Source: Desulfovibrio sp. ZJ209 (GTDB lineage: Bacteria > Desulfobacterota > Desulfovibrionia > Desulfovibrionales > Desulfovibrionaceae). Taken from it: 64,000 nt of DNA. The stretch spans positions 1 through 64,000 of the forward strand of contig NZ_JAAKEJ010000007.1 in NCBI RefSeq assembly GCF_011039135.1, written 5' to 3'. A program made the translations under genes and the position numbers. A model generated the notes under the pieces. It searched no databases, had not been told where the DNA came from, and worked only from the letters and a program-made list of their open reading frames with translations. Positions 53,635 to 63,030 of this stretch are shown here, one piece after another (positions within the stretch are counted from its first letter, which is position 1; each line of letters opens with the position of its first letter).

Positions 53635-54738
53635 CTACTTCTCCTCCCCATGCCCGTCGCCGGAGTTCTGGGCCTCGCGGGCCTTGAGCGTCTCGGTCAT
53701 GGCCTGGCGCGCGCGCTCGGCCGCGCCTTCGCCCTCGGTCTCGCCGATCTTGCGCACGGCGGCGTCCACGGCGGCGGCGAGGTCGTCCTTGGCATCCTTG
53801 ATGATCTTTTCCTGCTCAAGCTTTGCCATGGCCTCGCGGCGCTTGGTCATGGCCCAGGCCCCGCCGAAGAGGACGGGCCAGAAGGCCACGATCATGGGCA
53901 CGGCGCCGAGCGCCCCGTAGGTGAGCTGCCCCATGGGCTGGGAGCCGAGGTGCGTGTCCAGCCCGAGCTGCTTGAACTCGGCGCCCGCGCCCTCAGGGTC
54001 GTCCACGGGCACGGGCGCGCCGCCCGCGGCGGGCGCCAGCACCATCCAGGCCGTGCCGCCCGCGTCGTACTCGCCATAGAGGTAGTCCACATAGCGGCCC
54101 GGGTTTTCGGCCATGCGCGCGCGGGCGATCTTGATGAGGTCGCTCCTGCGGCCGAAGGTGATGGCGTCCACAGGGCAGGCTTCCACGCAGCCGGGGAGCT
54201 TGCCTTCCTTGAGCCTCGGCTCGCAGAAGGTGCACTTCTGCACCAGCGGGTCCCACGCGAGGTCGTACTGGAAGCCGGGCACATAGAAGGGGCAGGCCAC
54301 CATGCAGTAGCGGCAGCCCACGCACTGCGAGCCGTCATAGACCACGGCGCCGTTGGGCAACTTGCTGAAGCAGCGCGCGAAGCAGGCCGAGGCGCAGGCC
54401 GGGTCATTGCAGTGGAAGCACTGGAGCTTGCGGAAGTACGGCTTGCCGTTGACTTCGTACTTGTTGACCACCGTCCATTCATAGGCCGTGGTGTGGCGCT
54501 TCTTTTCCGTCACCGAAAGGTCGGTGAAGGGCACTTTGGGCTCGGGCAGGTTGTTCACCTTTTGGCACGCGGCCTCGCAGCGGCGGCAGCCGATGCACCG
54601 CGTGGTGTCGTGCAGCACGCCCCAGCTGTCGGGATAATAGGGGAAGCTCGCCGGGGAGGCCTCGGCGACCTTTGCCGAACCCAGCGCCGAGACCACGCCG
54701 GCGCTGCCGAGAATGGTGAGGAATTTTCTGCGGTTCAT
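53635..54738 (-). CDS. nhcB: Periplasmic 4x[4Fe-4S] ferredoxin subunit of the nine-heme complex
   Basis: 367 residues. Twin-arginine signal MNRRKFLTILGSAG, then sixteen cysteines in four clusters: CIGCRRCEAACQ, CFHCNDPACASAC, CVGCRYCMVACPF and CTFCEPRLKEGKLPGCVEACP. A C-terminal hydrophobic segment (GALGAVPMIVAFWPVLFGGAW) anchors it, followed by a charged helical tail. It passes electrons between the NrfD subunit and the multiheme cytochrome. Order A-B-C-D as in known nhc operons. Confidence 0.92.
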   Translation of the reverse strand: MNRRKFLTILGSAGVVSALGSAKVAEASPASFPYYPDSWGVLHDTTRCIGCRRCEAACQKVNNLPEPKVPFTDLSVTEKKRHTTAYEWTVVNKYEVNGKPYFRKLQCFHCNDPACASACFARCFSKLPNGAVVYDGSQCVGCRYCMVACPFYVPGFQYDLAWDPLVQKCTFCEPRLKEGKLPGCVEACPVDAITFGRRSDLIKIARARMAENPGRYVDYLYGEYDAGGTAWMVLAPAAGGAPVPVDDPEGAGAEFKQLGLDTHLGSQPMGQLTYGALGAVPMIVAFWPVLFGGAWAMTKRREAMAKLEQEKIIKDAKDDLAAAVDAAVRKIGETEGEGAAERARQAMTETLKAREAQNSGDGHGEEK

Positions 54739-54746
54739 GGTTCCCC

Positions 54747-55745
54747 CTAGTTGGCCTGGTTGGCGGCGCGCTCAGGGGCGCGGAGCTTGTGGCAGGTTGT
54801 GCAGTCGGTATTGCGCGGCCGCGCCACCTTCATGTCCTTGTGGCAGCTCATGCACTGGAGGTGGAAAGCCGCCATGAGCGCCGGACGCTGGGGGGTGGCG
54901 GGGTCGATGGCCGGGCTGTGGCAGCTCGCGCACTTGGGCGGCGTGGCCGAAGCGGGGCTGTTGTGGTGGCAGGTCACGCAGAGGGTGGCCGGCTCGGTGT
55001 GGAAGGCCGAGGCGAGCTTGTTCTCCGTGATGCGGCCCATGAGCGAGAGCACATGGCTCTTGTGGTTGAACACGCAGGGCTCATACTTGCCCGCAAGCGA
55101 GTCGATGACCACCTTCTGCGGGGCCTTGGTGGCCTTCCAATAGGTGACCATCTTGCGCGAAAGCTCGGTCTCGGTGGCGAGCTGCTCGTTGCGGCGCTCG
55201 GGGAGGGTTCCGGCGATGCCCTGCTGCATGTCCTCGGCCGTCATGGACTTGGTGACCGTGTGGCAGACGGTGCACCAGGCCTCGTTGCGGGCATTCCTGA
55301 CAAGCGTGGTGTGGCAGCCGGCGCAGTCGCGCTGGGTGATCTGCTGCGAATGGCAGCTCACGCAGCTAGCGGGCTTGGTATCCGTGCGGGGCGCGATCTT
55401 GGTGGCGTGCATGGCGTCATACAGGGTGATGTTGGCGCCCTCGAGCTTGCCCTCCTGCGTGTGGCAGGTGGTACAGGCCACGGCGTCACCCGTGTGGTGG
55501 CAGACGATGCAGTCTTTCCCGGTGCGCTCCATCCATTTTTCATGGACCACATGGTTGAAGGTCACGGGCTGCATGGCCGCGGCCTTGGGATTGGCCTTGG
55601 CGCCCACGGGGAAGATGACGATGGCCGAGGGCGCGCCGCTGTCCGTGGGCTCCAGGGCGGCAGGGGCCGCTCCGGGAGCCGGGGGACATGCCGCGAACGC
55701 CAGGAGCGTGACCGCCAGCAGAAAAAGAGTTGTGCCGTTTCTCAT
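54747..55745 (-). CDS. nhcA: Nine-heme cytochrome c
   Basis: 332 residues from ATG 55745 with AAAAGGA before it (an upstream TTG is less likely). Signal peptide, then nine CxxCH sites: CIVCH, CTTCH, CVSCH, CAGCH, CTVCH, CVTCH, CASCH, CMSCH and CTTCH. The count and the two-part layout (first five close together, a gap of about 90 residues, then four) match the nine-heme cytochrome of D. desulfuricans, an HmcA relative. It takes electrons from cytochrome c3 and hydrogenase in the periplasm. First gene of the nhc operon. Confidence 0.94.
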   Translation of the reverse strand: MRNGTTLFLLAVTLLAFAACPPAPGAAPAALEPTDSGAPSAIVIFPVGAKANPKAAAMQPVTFNHVVHEKWMERTGKDCIVCHHTGDAVACTTCHTQEGKLEGANITLYDAMHATKIAPRTDTKPASCVSCHSQQITQRDCAGCHTTLVRNARNEAWCTVCHTVTKSMTAEDMQQGIAGTLPERRNEQLATETELSRKMVTYWKATKAPQKVVIDSLAGKYEPCVFNHKSHVLSLMGRITENKLASAFHTEPATLCVTCHHNSPASATPPKCASCHSPAIDPATPQRPALMAAFHLQCMSCHKDMKVARPRNTDCTTCHKLRAPERAANQAN

Positions 55746-55836
55746 GCGCTTTTCCTTTTGCAACAGAGACCACGATATGCACCGCCCGCGACGCCGCGCC
55801 GCGGACGCACCCCGGAAGGAATTTCGTATCAGGTCA

Positions 55837-55865
55837 ACGGTAGCCCACAGAAAGGATTACGTCAA
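55837..55865 (-). promoter_or_regulatory. Possible promoter for nhcA
   Basis: Minus strand TTGACG, a 17-base spacer, TACCGT, about 95 bases before the nhcA ATG. The -10 is weak. Confidence 0.4.
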
Positions 55866-55917
55866 GGCGGCGGCGCAAAGCGGCGCGCTTGCTCCCGAAG
55901 GGCCGGGGCGCGGCGTT

Positions 55918-56883
55918 TCAGGCGCCTTTTTGCCTCTCAAGGAAGCGTCGCGCGCCCGAAAGCAGCTCCCCTTCCGCGCCCTCGGCTGGCACAAAGACCG
56001 CCTCGGGCCGGGCGCGGTACCACGTGAGCTGGCGCTTGGCGTAGGCCCGGGTATTGGCGAGCCAGCGGGCCCGGCACTCGCCAAGGCTTGTCAGGCCCGT
56101 GAGATGGTCCAGCAATTCGGCGCAGCCGATGCCCGACCAGCCGGGCAGGCGCGCGCCCTCAGCCGCTGAGGGCGTGCGCGCGAGGGCCGCGCGGGCCTCC
56201 TCCACGGCGCCGGCTTCCAGCATGGCGTCGAGGCGCCGACCAAGGCGCGGGGCGAGCCAGTCGAGCGCAGCGTCGAGCACGAAGAGCGGGCCCGAGCACA
56301 GGGGCGCGCTCATGGCGTGCCCGTGCCACCAGCTGAAAGGCTTGCCCGTGCCTTGAAGCACCTCGAGGGCGCGGAGGATGCGTTGGCGGTCGCGCGGGTG
56401 GATGCGGGCGGCATAGGTCGGGTCGGCGCGGGAAAGTTCCGCATGCAGGGCCTCGGGCCCGCTTTCGGCGAGCCGGGCTGCGAGGCCCCGCGCCACCTCT
56501 AGCTCGATGGCGGGGATGGCGGCCATCCCCCTGAGCAAGGCCTGGAAATAGAGGCCCGTGCCGCCCACGAGCAGGGGCACGCGGCCGCGCGCCCATACTT
56601 CGCGGGCTTTCGCCGCCGCCATGTCGGCCCAGCGGCCGGCGCTGATCTTCTGCTCCGTGGGGAGAAAACCGTAGAGATGGTGCGGGGCCAGGGCGCGCTC
56701 TTCCGGGGAGGGCTGGGCCGTGATGAGCGGAAAATCGGCATAGACCTGGCGCGAGTCCGCATTGATGATCTCGCCGCCGAGCTCCCGCGCGAGAAGGAGG
56801 GCCAGCGCCGTCTTGCCGGCGCCCGTGGGGCCGGCGAGGCAGATGACCGGGCAGGGGGCGCCGGCCGGCGCTGCTGCCGGCAT
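55918..56883 (-). CDS. miaA: tRNA dimethylallyltransferase
   Basis: 321 residues from ATG 56883; the frame runs on upstream into coaD. P-loop GPTGAGKTALALLLA, then NADSRQVYADFPLITAQPS, LVGGTGLYFQALLRG and RDRQRILRALEV, all MiaA hallmarks. It prenylates A37 of tRNAs reading UNN codons. It follows coaD by 2 bases; miaA, coaD, rsmD and the beta-CASP gene form one operon. Confidence 0.95.
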   Translation of the reverse strand: MPAAAPAGAPCPVICLAGPTGAGKTALALLLARELGGEIINADSRQVYADFPLITAQPSPEERALAPHHLYGFLPTEQKISAGRWADMAAAKAREVWARGRVPLLVGGTGLYFQALLRGMAAIPAIELEVARGLAARLAESGPEALHAELSRADPTYAARIHPRDRQRILRALEVLQGTGKPFSWWHGHAMSAPLCSGPLFVLDAALDWLAPRLGRRLDAMLEAGAVEEARAALARTPSAAEGARLPGWSGIGCAELLDHLTGLTSLGECRARWLANTRAYAKRQLTWYRARPEAVFVPAEGAEGELLSGARRFLERQKGA

Positions 56884-56885
56884 GC

Positions 56886-57449
56886 TCAGGCGCCCGAGGG
56901 ACTGTCGGGGCTCTTGGGGCCGAAGCCGCCGTGGGGCGCGCCGAGGCAGGGCGTGCCGCGGCGCACCGCTCCCTCCTGGTACTTCTCCGCAAGCGCGAGG
57001 CGCACGTTCTCCGGCACCAGGCCCTTCACGTCCGCGCCCTGGCTCGCCGCGGACTTGATGATGGTGGAGCTGATGTAGAGCCACTGGTAGTCGGTCATCA
57101 TGAAGACCGTCTGGATGTGCGGCCGGAGGCGCCGGTTCATGAGCGCGAGCTGGAACTCGTACTCGAAGTCAGACACGGCGCGCAGCCCCCGCAAAATGGC
57201 GCAGACGCCGAGCTCGAGCGCGCAGTCAACGGTGAGGCCGGTGAAGGGCATTACTTCCGCGCCTTTCACGTGGCGCAAGGCCTCGGCCGCGAGGGCCACG
57301 CGCTCAGAAAGCGTGAAGAGCGGATTCTTGGGAGTGGTCTCGGCCACGGCCACGATGATGCGGTCAAAGACCTCGAGACCCCGGCGGATGAGGCTCAGGT
57401 GCCCATTGGTCAGGGGATCGAAGGTGCCGGGATAGAGCGCGGTCTTCAT
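56886..57449 (-). CDS. coaD: Pantetheine-phosphate adenylyltransferase
   Basis: 187 residues. ALYPGTFDPLTNGHLSLI at the N-terminus holds the TxxH nucleotidyl motif, with RGLRAVSDFEYEFQLALMNRRL and the ISSTIIK motif after it. Penultimate step of coenzyme A synthesis. The C-terminal ~25 residues are a family-unlike Gly/Pro-rich tail. The ATG overlaps the rsmD stop (ATGA). Confidence 0.96.
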   Translation of the reverse strand: MKTALYPGTFDPLTNGHLSLIRRGLEVFDRIIVAVAETTPKNPLFTLSERVALAAEALRHVKGAEVMPFTGLTVDCALELGVCAILRGLRAVSDFEYEFQLALMNRRLRPHIQTVFMMTDYQWLYISSTIIKSAASQGADVKGLVPENVRLALAEKYQEGAVRRGTPCLGAPHGGFGPKSPDSPSGA

Positions 57450-58021
57450 GCCGAAGGCTCCGATGCTGTCCAGATGTTGATGACGGTCTGCCCGAAGCGG
57501 CGCGAGGCGATCGGCTCGAGGCCGGGGATGGGCGCAAGCGCCAGGCCTTCCTCCACTTCCGCCGTGACGAGCGCGCCCGGCGCGAGCCAGCCATCGCCGG
57601 CCAGCGCCGTGAGCGCCTGCTGCGCGAGCCCCTTGCGGTAGGGGGGATCGAGGAACACGAGGTTAAAGGGCGCGCCCGGCACCGTCCCGGGGGGGCGCCG
57701 CAAAAAGCGCAGGGCGTCCTCCCGGATGACGCGCGCGCGGTCTTCCACGCCCAGGGCCGCCACATTGGCCTCGAGGGCGCGCAGGGCGTTCTGCGCGTTT
57801 TCCACGAGCACGGCCTCGGGCGCGCCCCGGCTCAGGGCCTCGAAGGCGAGGCTGCCGCTGCCCGCGAAAATGTCGAGCACACGCGCCCCTCCCATGTCCG
57901 CGCCACGGGCCTCGAGCATGGAAAACAGCGCCTCGCGCGTGCGGCCCATGGCCGGGCGGCAGCCTTCGCCCGCGGGCGTGGCCAGCCTGCGGCCCCCGAA
58001 TGCTCCCGCAATGACGCGCAC
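57446..58021 (-). CDS. rsmD: 16S rRNA (guanine-966-N2) methyltransferase RsmD
   Basis: 191 residues from a GTG at 58021, 2 bases after the stop of the beta-CASP gene. RVIAGAFGGRRLATP and RPAMGRTREALFSML at the N-terminus, SAM motif LDIFAGSGSLAFEALSRG, and the catalytic FLDPPYRKG. Standard length. Commonly paired with coaD, as here. Confidence 0.94.
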   Translation of the reverse strand: MRVIAGAFGGRRLATPAGEGCRPAMGRTREALFSMLEARGADMGGARVLDIFAGSGSLAFEALSRGAPEAVLVENAQNALRALEANVAALGVEDRARVIREDALRFLRRPPGTVPGAPFNLVFLDPPYRKGLAQQALTALAGDGWLAPGALVTAEVEEGLALAPIPGLEPIASRRFGQTVINIWTASEPSA

Positions 58022-58023
58022 GG

Positions 58024-59634
58024 CTACAACCGTCCGAGCAGGCGCGTGAGCTCGCCATCCAGCCGGGCCAACGCTTCGGAAAGCTCCCCCTGGTCGTCCC
58101 GTGGGGGCGCCGCCGTCCTTTCCCTGAGCAGGGCCAGCTTGCGCTCAAGCTCGCCCGTGAGGGCCGCGAGGTCCACGGGCGGGCGCGCCTCCTCGTGGCG
58201 CTCCACGCCGGCCACGCGGCCGCCTTCGAGCGCCAGTTGTTCGAGATAGTCCGGCACGAGCGGCGTGATGCCAAAGCGTTCCCTGATAAGGGCGCCGAGG
58301 GCCGCCTGGGCCTTTGGCTCGCCGTGGACGAGCACCACCTGCGGGCGCCGGGCGCCTGCCTCGCCAGCGAGCGGCGCGAGCCAGTCGAGCAACTGGCTCT
58401 GGCCCGCGTGCCCGGAAAAGCCATTGATGGTGAAGATGCGCGCGGCGCAGGCCACCTCCTCGCCGAAGAGGCGCAGGCTGGTGGCCTTTTCCACAAGCCT
58501 GCGGCCCGGCGTGCCCTGCGCCTGGTAGCCCACAAAGACCACGCTGGCCCCGGGGCGCCAGAGATTGTGGCGCAGGTGGTGGCGGATGCGGCCGGCATTG
58601 CACATGCCGCTTGCGGAAATGACGATGGCCGGCCCGTCGAGGGCGTTGATGCGCATGGATTCCTGCGCGCTGAGCGTATAGTTGACGCGCGCCATGAAGG
58701 CCGCCGCGTCCGCGTCGTGGTAGAGGGCGCGGGCCGCCTCGTCAAAAAGCTCGCCGTGGCGGGTGAAGATCTCCGTGGCGCGGATGGCGAGCGGGCTGTC
58801 GAGAAAGATGGGCATGTCGTCCGGCAAGCCGCCGCCGCGCCAGACATTGAGCAGGCAATAGAGCACCTCCTGCGAGCGCTCCACCGCAAAGGCCGGGATG
58901 ATGACTTTTTCGCCGTGGCCGTGGGCCCAGGCGATGGCGGCCGCGAGCTCAGCCTCGCTTTCGCCCTCGTTCTTGTGGTTGCGGTCGCCGTAGGTGGATT
59001 CCATGAACACATAGTCTGCGGCGGGCGGCGTTTCCGGGTCGCGCACGATGAGCGCATCGGGCCGGCCGATGTCGCCGGAAAAGATGAGGCTCGTTCGCGC
59101 GCCGCCTTCCTTCACCTCAAGGCGCACGGTGCCGGAGCCAAGGATATGCCCCGCGTCGTGAAGCACGGCGCGCACGCCAGGCGCGGGTTCAAAAGGCGCG
59201 TGGTAGTCCACCGGGCGCAGGAGTGCCGCGGCCTTGCGCGCGTCCTCCACCGTATAGAGCGGCGCGGGCGGATGCTTGAGGCCGCGGCGGCGAAATTTTT
59301 TGGCCTCGCGCTCGGCTTCCATCTCCTGGATGTGCGCGCTGTCCTCCAGCATGACGCCGAGCAGATCGGCCGTGGCCGTGGTGCAGTAGACGGGGCCCTT
59401 GAAGCCGTTGGCCGCGAGCGCCGGCAGAAGGCCCGCGTGGTCCATGTGGGCGTGCGTGAGGATGACGAAATCGAGGGCGCGGGGCCGGTAGGGCGCGAGG
59501 TTGCGGTTGCGCGCCTCGATGGCGCGGTTGCCCTGGTGCATGCCGCAGTCAATGCAGAAGCGCGAGCCGCCAGCCTCGATCATGTGGCAGGAGCCCGTGA
59601 CTGTGCGCGCCGCGCCGAGAAACAGGATCTTCAT
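58024..59634 (-). CDS. Metallo-beta-lactamase / beta-CASP nuclease (CPSF-like)
   Basis: 536 residues from ATG 59634 with GGGAGGAGG before it. Motif II THAHMDHAG, HDAGHILGSG and SGDIGRP of the zinc site, then the beta-CASP region (VIIPAFAVERSQEVLYCLL) and ISASGMCNAGRIRHHL, with GFSGHAGQSQLLDWL in the RMMBL domain. Relatives cut or trim RNA. The C-terminal ~60 residues are a charged helical extension (about 470-536). Probably RNA processing, near rsmD and miaA. Confidence 0.9.
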   Translation of the reverse strand: MKILFLGAARTVTGSCHMIEAGGSRFCIDCGMHQGNRAIEARNRNLAPYRPRALDFVILTHAHMDHAGLLPALAANGFKGPVYCTTATADLLGVMLEDSAHIQEMEAEREAKKFRRRGLKHPPAPLYTVEDARKAAALLRPVDYHAPFEPAPGVRAVLHDAGHILGSGTVRLEVKEGGARTSLIFSGDIGRPDALIVRDPETPPAADYVFMESTYGDRNHKNEGESEAELAAAIAWAHGHGEKVIIPAFAVERSQEVLYCLLNVWRGGGLPDDMPIFLDSPLAIRATEIFTRHGELFDEAARALYHDADAAAFMARVNYTLSAQESMRINALDGPAIVISASGMCNAGRIRHHLRHNLWRPGASVVFVGYQAQGTPGRRLVEKATSLRLFGEEVACAARIFTINGFSGHAGQSQLLDWLAPLAGEAGARRPQVVLVHGEPKAQAALGALIRERFGITPLVPDYLEQLALEGGRVAGVERHEEARPPVDLAALTGELERKLALLRERTAAPPRDDQGELSEALARLDGELTRLLGRL

Positions 59635-59752
59635 CGTGCCTCCTCCCGCTTCGGGCGCAGCAGGGGCGCCCGGCGGCACAGTACCTGCGGAAAACGCCGA
59701 AATCAAGGGAAGATGGGGAAAGGGGACGGTGCGGCACGCCGTGCAGGCCGGC

Positions 59753-59959
59753 CTAGACGCGGTAGGTGACGATATTGTCGTAAAAGTCGAAGCCGATCTG
59801 CGCGAGGGAGATGGTGCGATCCACGATATGGAAATTGGCCATTTCGGTCATGGGCCGCGGCTTGGCGCGCTGCGGGTCGGCGAGGTGGTAGTGCGCCTCG
59901 TCGCCCCCGCGGGCCGAGCTCGCCATCTGTAGACAGACGACCTCTATGGGCGTAACCAT
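59753..59959 (-). CDS. Small protein of unknown function
   Basis: 68 residues from ATG 59959 with GGAGG before it. No membrane segment. MVTPIEVVCLQMASSARGGDEAHYHL, then FHIVDRTISLAQIGFDFYDNIVTYRV; the start and spacing look like a real gene. I do not recognise the family. It is divergent from the acetyltransferase gene. Confidence 0.6.
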   Translation of the reverse strand: MVTPIEVVCLQMASSARGGDEAHYHLADPQRAKPRPMTEMANFHIVDRTISLAQIGFDFYDNIVTYRV

Positions 59960-60054
59960 GCCAGCCTCCGTGAACTTCGCGCCGCATGCCGGCGCGGAAG
60001 AACGGCCACGGCGTAAAACTAGCGCAGTTCCGCGCAAAAGGAAAGGAGGAGGGC

Positions 60055-60588
60055 ATGGCAAAGGATGGGCAGGCGGCCGCGGTACGGGTCCGGCCCTTTG
60101 CGCCGGCGGACCTCGCCGCCATGCGGGAGATCTGGAACGAGGTGGTGGACGCGGGGCAGGCCTTCCCGCAGGAGGAGCGCCTCACGCCCGGGGAGGCGGC
60201 GGATTTCTTCGCCGCGCAAAGCGCCTGCGGCGTGGCCGTGGACGGCGCGGGCCGCGTGCTCGGCCTCTACATCCTGCATCCCAACAATGTGGGCCGCTGC
60301 GGGCATATCGCCAACGCGAGCTATGCCGTGGCCGGGCACGCCCGCTGGCGCGGCGCGGGCTGCGCCCTTGTGCGCGCGAGCCTTGAAGAGGCCGGGCGAC
60401 TCGGCTTCCGCATCCTCCAGTTCAACGCCGTGGCCGTGGACAACGCGCCGGCGCGGCGGCTCTATGAAAAACTGGGCTTCACGCCGCTCGGCACCATCCC
60501 CGGGGGCTTTCGCCGCCCCGGCGGGGAGTATGTGGATATCGCCCTTTACTGGCATGCGGTGGGGGAAGTGAAACCAGCGGGATATTAA
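60055..60588 (+). CDS. GNAT family N-acetyltransferase
   Basis: 177 residues from ATG 60055 with AGGAGGAGGG before it. Acetyl-CoA loop in ARWRGAGCALVRASLEEA, then FNAVAVDNAPARRLYEKLGFTPLGTIPGGFRRPGG, typical of phosphinothricin-acetyltransferase-like proteins. Substrate unknown. The BsaWI-like endonuclease stop is only 3 bases after its stop, so the second restriction cassette begins exactly here. Confidence 0.87.
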   Translation: MAKDGQAAAVRVRPFAPADLAAMREIWNEVVDAGQAFPQEERLTPGEAADFFAAQSACGVAVDGAGRVLGLYILHPNNVGRCGHIANASYAVAGHARWRGAGCALVRASLEEAGRLGFRILQFNAVAVDNAPARRLYEKLGFTPLGTIPGGFRRPGGEYVDIALYWHAVGEVKPAGY

Positions 60589-60591
60589 ATT

Positions 60592-61446
60592 TCAGTCTGC
60601 TCGCCAGTTGGTGTTTAGCCATTGGCGTTGTGTTAGCCACATATTGGCGGCCTGAACGGCATGCTCTTGGAAATTGGTAAATGCGAGATTCGTGGGATAG
60701 ATGCGGTCATTTTGCGGTAAGTGGGAGAACACATACATCCCGTGCCAGCCGTTGCCAGAAAATTTTTCAGTACCCCCGTTTACCATCTCGATAAATTCAG
60801 GGAGGCGCAAAAAGTCGCCGTTCAGAACAAATATGGTGCTCCAGAAAAAATCATTCATTGCTTGGATTGAAGGTTCCCGATCTCCCTTGACCCTTTCGCG
60901 AATGCTGGTCTTGCACTGGATGCACCCGAAGCAATAATTTTTGTCCTTCTCGGGCGACACGATTGCGTACAAATCAAAAGTGCCCCTCTTCATTCTCTCG
61001 AATATCTCAATATCTCGAGAGGCATTCGTGAGGGAACCAGTCCTTAGCATCTCTGTGAGGTCTCGTTGAAGAACGATCTTTATCTTATGCGGGCTAAGAG
61101 CTTCAGTAGCTTTTGATTTGATAATTTCTTCATATGCGTGTCCACTTGATTTTATCCAGCTTTGATGAGAGCTTACAATTTTTCCGATGACATCTAGATT
61201 ATCAACACCACTTTTTAATTTTACATGGGACACATATATGGCATCCCATAGCTGGTGTGGTTCCACGTCAGGGTATTCGGTCACTGCCTCTGCAAAGGAC
61301 TGCTCAATGGCCTTTTTTCGGGCCTCAATAGCTGCTTTCTCCATCTGTTGCTGTGAAAGATGTCTCGCGCCTACTATTCTGGCGAGTTCACGCGTACTGT
61401 AACGGAGATACAGTTGGGAACAGAATTTTTTTAGGTCAACGGGCAT
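60592..61446 (-). CDS. Type II restriction endonuclease, BsaWI-like
   Basis: 284 residues from ATG 61446 with GGGAG before it. It matches R.BsaWI as remembered over most of its length: LKSGVDNLDVIGKIVSSHQSWIKSSGHAYEE, FDLYAIVSPEKDKNYCFGCIQCKTSIRERVKGDREPS and NGWHGMYVF. The PD-(D/E)xK core uses E106/E107, D158 and Q177-C-K179. BsaWI cuts WCCGGW; the same target is likely but unproven. The coding region overlaps the methyltransferase stop by 16 bases and has clearly lower GC than the host. Confidence 0.88.
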   Translation of the reverse strand: MPVDLKKFCSQLYLRYSTRELARIVGARHLSQQQMEKAAIEARKKAIEQSFAEAVTEYPDVEPHQLWDAIYVSHVKLKSGVDNLDVIGKIVSSHQSWIKSSGHAYEEIIKSKATEALSPHKIKIVLQRDLTEMLRTGSLTNASRDIEIFERMKRGTFDLYAIVSPEKDKNYCFGCIQCKTSIRERVKGDREPSIQAMNDFFWSTIFVLNGDFLRLPEFIEMVNGGTEKFSGNGWHGMYVFSHLPQNDRIYPTNLAFTNFQEHAVQAANMWLTQRQWLNTNWRAD

Positions 61447-62627
61447 TCGTCTCCCACCAGTAATTTTTTCAGATACCTTCCCCACGCATACGCAAGCAGC
61501 GGCGGAACGGCGTCGCCAATCTGTTCGTATTTGTCCTGCACCTCGCGGTTGATATGGGGGACGATGAATGGCCCCCCGGCAAAATCATAACAATCAGGAA
61601 AGGATTGGAGCCTTGCGCATTCTCGAACGGTGAGCGCCCTATTTTTGAAGGGATGAACCATCTCATCAAGACAGTGGCTCGTGACTGTCGGCGCGGCTTC
61701 ACTTGGCACAAGACGATAGTTTCTTTGGATGTACCACTTTTTGGGGAGTATTCTCTTCGCTTGGAGTTCTGCCCTTTTATCGCCGATGAACCTGTCAAAA
61801 AGGTCTTTCAGGTTCTCCCCCTGCTTGAGGAGAGCGAAACGCTCCAAAGTGCAATCCCTGTGTTTCATCGGCGTCTGGTAGGATACAGTATCGGTCACGC
61901 CCCTACCCAGCTTCCAGAAGGACTCGTCGCGCATGAGATTGGCATAGGCTGAACATTTTCCCCTGTACTCCCGTCCCTCGTTACTGGAATTTGGCAGAAT
62001 GTCAGGAAGACCCGACAAAGCCTGTGCGACCGTCACGTTCTTTTTAAAAGTTGTTTGGGGGAGGGAAAATTTGACATCCTTCTCGCGTGACGCGAGAAGA
62101 AAAAAACGCTTCCTTCGCTGGGGGACTCCGTAGTCGAGTGCATTGAGCAGGAAACGAGCTTGCATAGGGTATCCGGCTTCCTCAAGCTCCCGCTCAAGCA
62201 CCTCTACTACGAGTTCTCTTGAATTCTTTTTTATTTTTTTTGAAGTAATGGCGGGTACATTCTCAAAAAGGATGACTCTGGCATTGACCATGCGCGCAAT
62301 GCGGATTCCTTCTCGGAATAAAAACTGTCTGTCATCGTAGAAAGATCTGGAGGTATTCCCGGCAGTAGAAAAAGTCTCGCAAGGCATTCCGGACGTGACG
62401 ATGTCAATACCTCTTTCGGGCACAAGTGGAAGTAACCTCTCGGGACCGATGTTGCGGATATCATCATGGAGGACTACAACTTCAGGATGATTGGCTGAAT
62501 ATGTATCCACGCAGCTTTTGACTTGCTCAATTGCAGCGATGGTGCGTATGCCCGCAGCTCGGAATCCGGTGCAGATTCCGCCAGGACCAGAAAAGCAATC
62601 GATATGGGTTATAGGATTATCATCCAT
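61431..62627 (-). CDS. DNA (cytosine-5) methyltransferase of the BsaWI-like system
   Basis: 398 residues from ATG 62627. Motif I FSGPGG (12-17), motif IV GMPCETFS with catalytic C83 (PCE in place of the usual PCQ), ENV, QRRKR and a C-terminal motif X GDAVPPLLAYAWG. It methylates cytosine in the cognate site and overlaps the endonuclease gene by 16 bases, so they are coupled. Low GC relative to the flanks. No controller (C) gene was found. Confidence 0.92.
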   Translation of the reverse strand: MDDNPITHIDCFSGPGGICTGFRAAGIRTIAAIEQVKSCVDTYSANHPEVVVLHDDIRNIGPERLLPLVPERGIDIVTSGMPCETFSTAGNTSRSFYDDRQFLFREGIRIARMVNARVILFENVPAITSKKIKKNSRELVVEVLERELEEAGYPMQARFLLNALDYGVPQRRKRFFLLASREKDVKFSLPQTTFKKNVTVAQALSGLPDILPNSSNEGREYRGKCSAYANLMRDESFWKLGRGVTDTVSYQTPMKHRDCTLERFALLKQGENLKDLFDRFIGDKRAELQAKRILPKKWYIQRNYRLVPSEAAPTVTSHCLDEMVHPFKNRALTVRECARLQSFPDCYDFAGGPFIVPHINREVQDKYEQIGDAVPPLLAYAWGRYLKKLLVGDECPLT

Positions 62628-63030
62628 GAACTGCAACCTGTATCTAGTTGAGAAGGGAAGAAAATATGATTGCCTCAAAAGTTTGGTTCAGCGTATCTCC
62701 ATCCGAAGTAAATAAGTACATAAATGACGGAAGAGTTCAAAAAATGTTTCGCTGGGTTATTAAATTGCTAATACTGCTGTCTAGCCCGCGAATGAAGACG
62801 TGTTTTCGAGCGCGTAATATCCTCACATTTGTAATATCGTAGAAATGAGAGAGACGAAATTCGGTGATTGATGAAACGAGGTGTCCTATACACCCCGTAC
62901 CTACTCCATTGGCAGCCGAGAAGGTGCGGCGCCTGCAAAAAGCGAAGCCTCTTCGGTGAGGGTAGGGCAGCTCCGTGCGCGATGTGTTATATAAAATTGA
63001 GTTTACACAAACGAGAGCAACTTAGCAAGA
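62628..63030. other. Right flank of the second restriction cassette
   Basis: About 400 AT-richer bases with no supported gene. A 64-codon frame at 62648-62842 (+) lacks a ribosome-binding site and family features. A small hairpin GAGGTGTCC...ATACACCCC lies near 62879. Composition returns to host level near 63030. Confidence 0.5.

Noticed and set aside
62648-62842. 64-codon ORF after the C5 methyltransferase as a controller protein
   Set aside because: No ribosome-binding site, no helix-turn-helix pattern, and the frame lies in degraded AT-rich flank.
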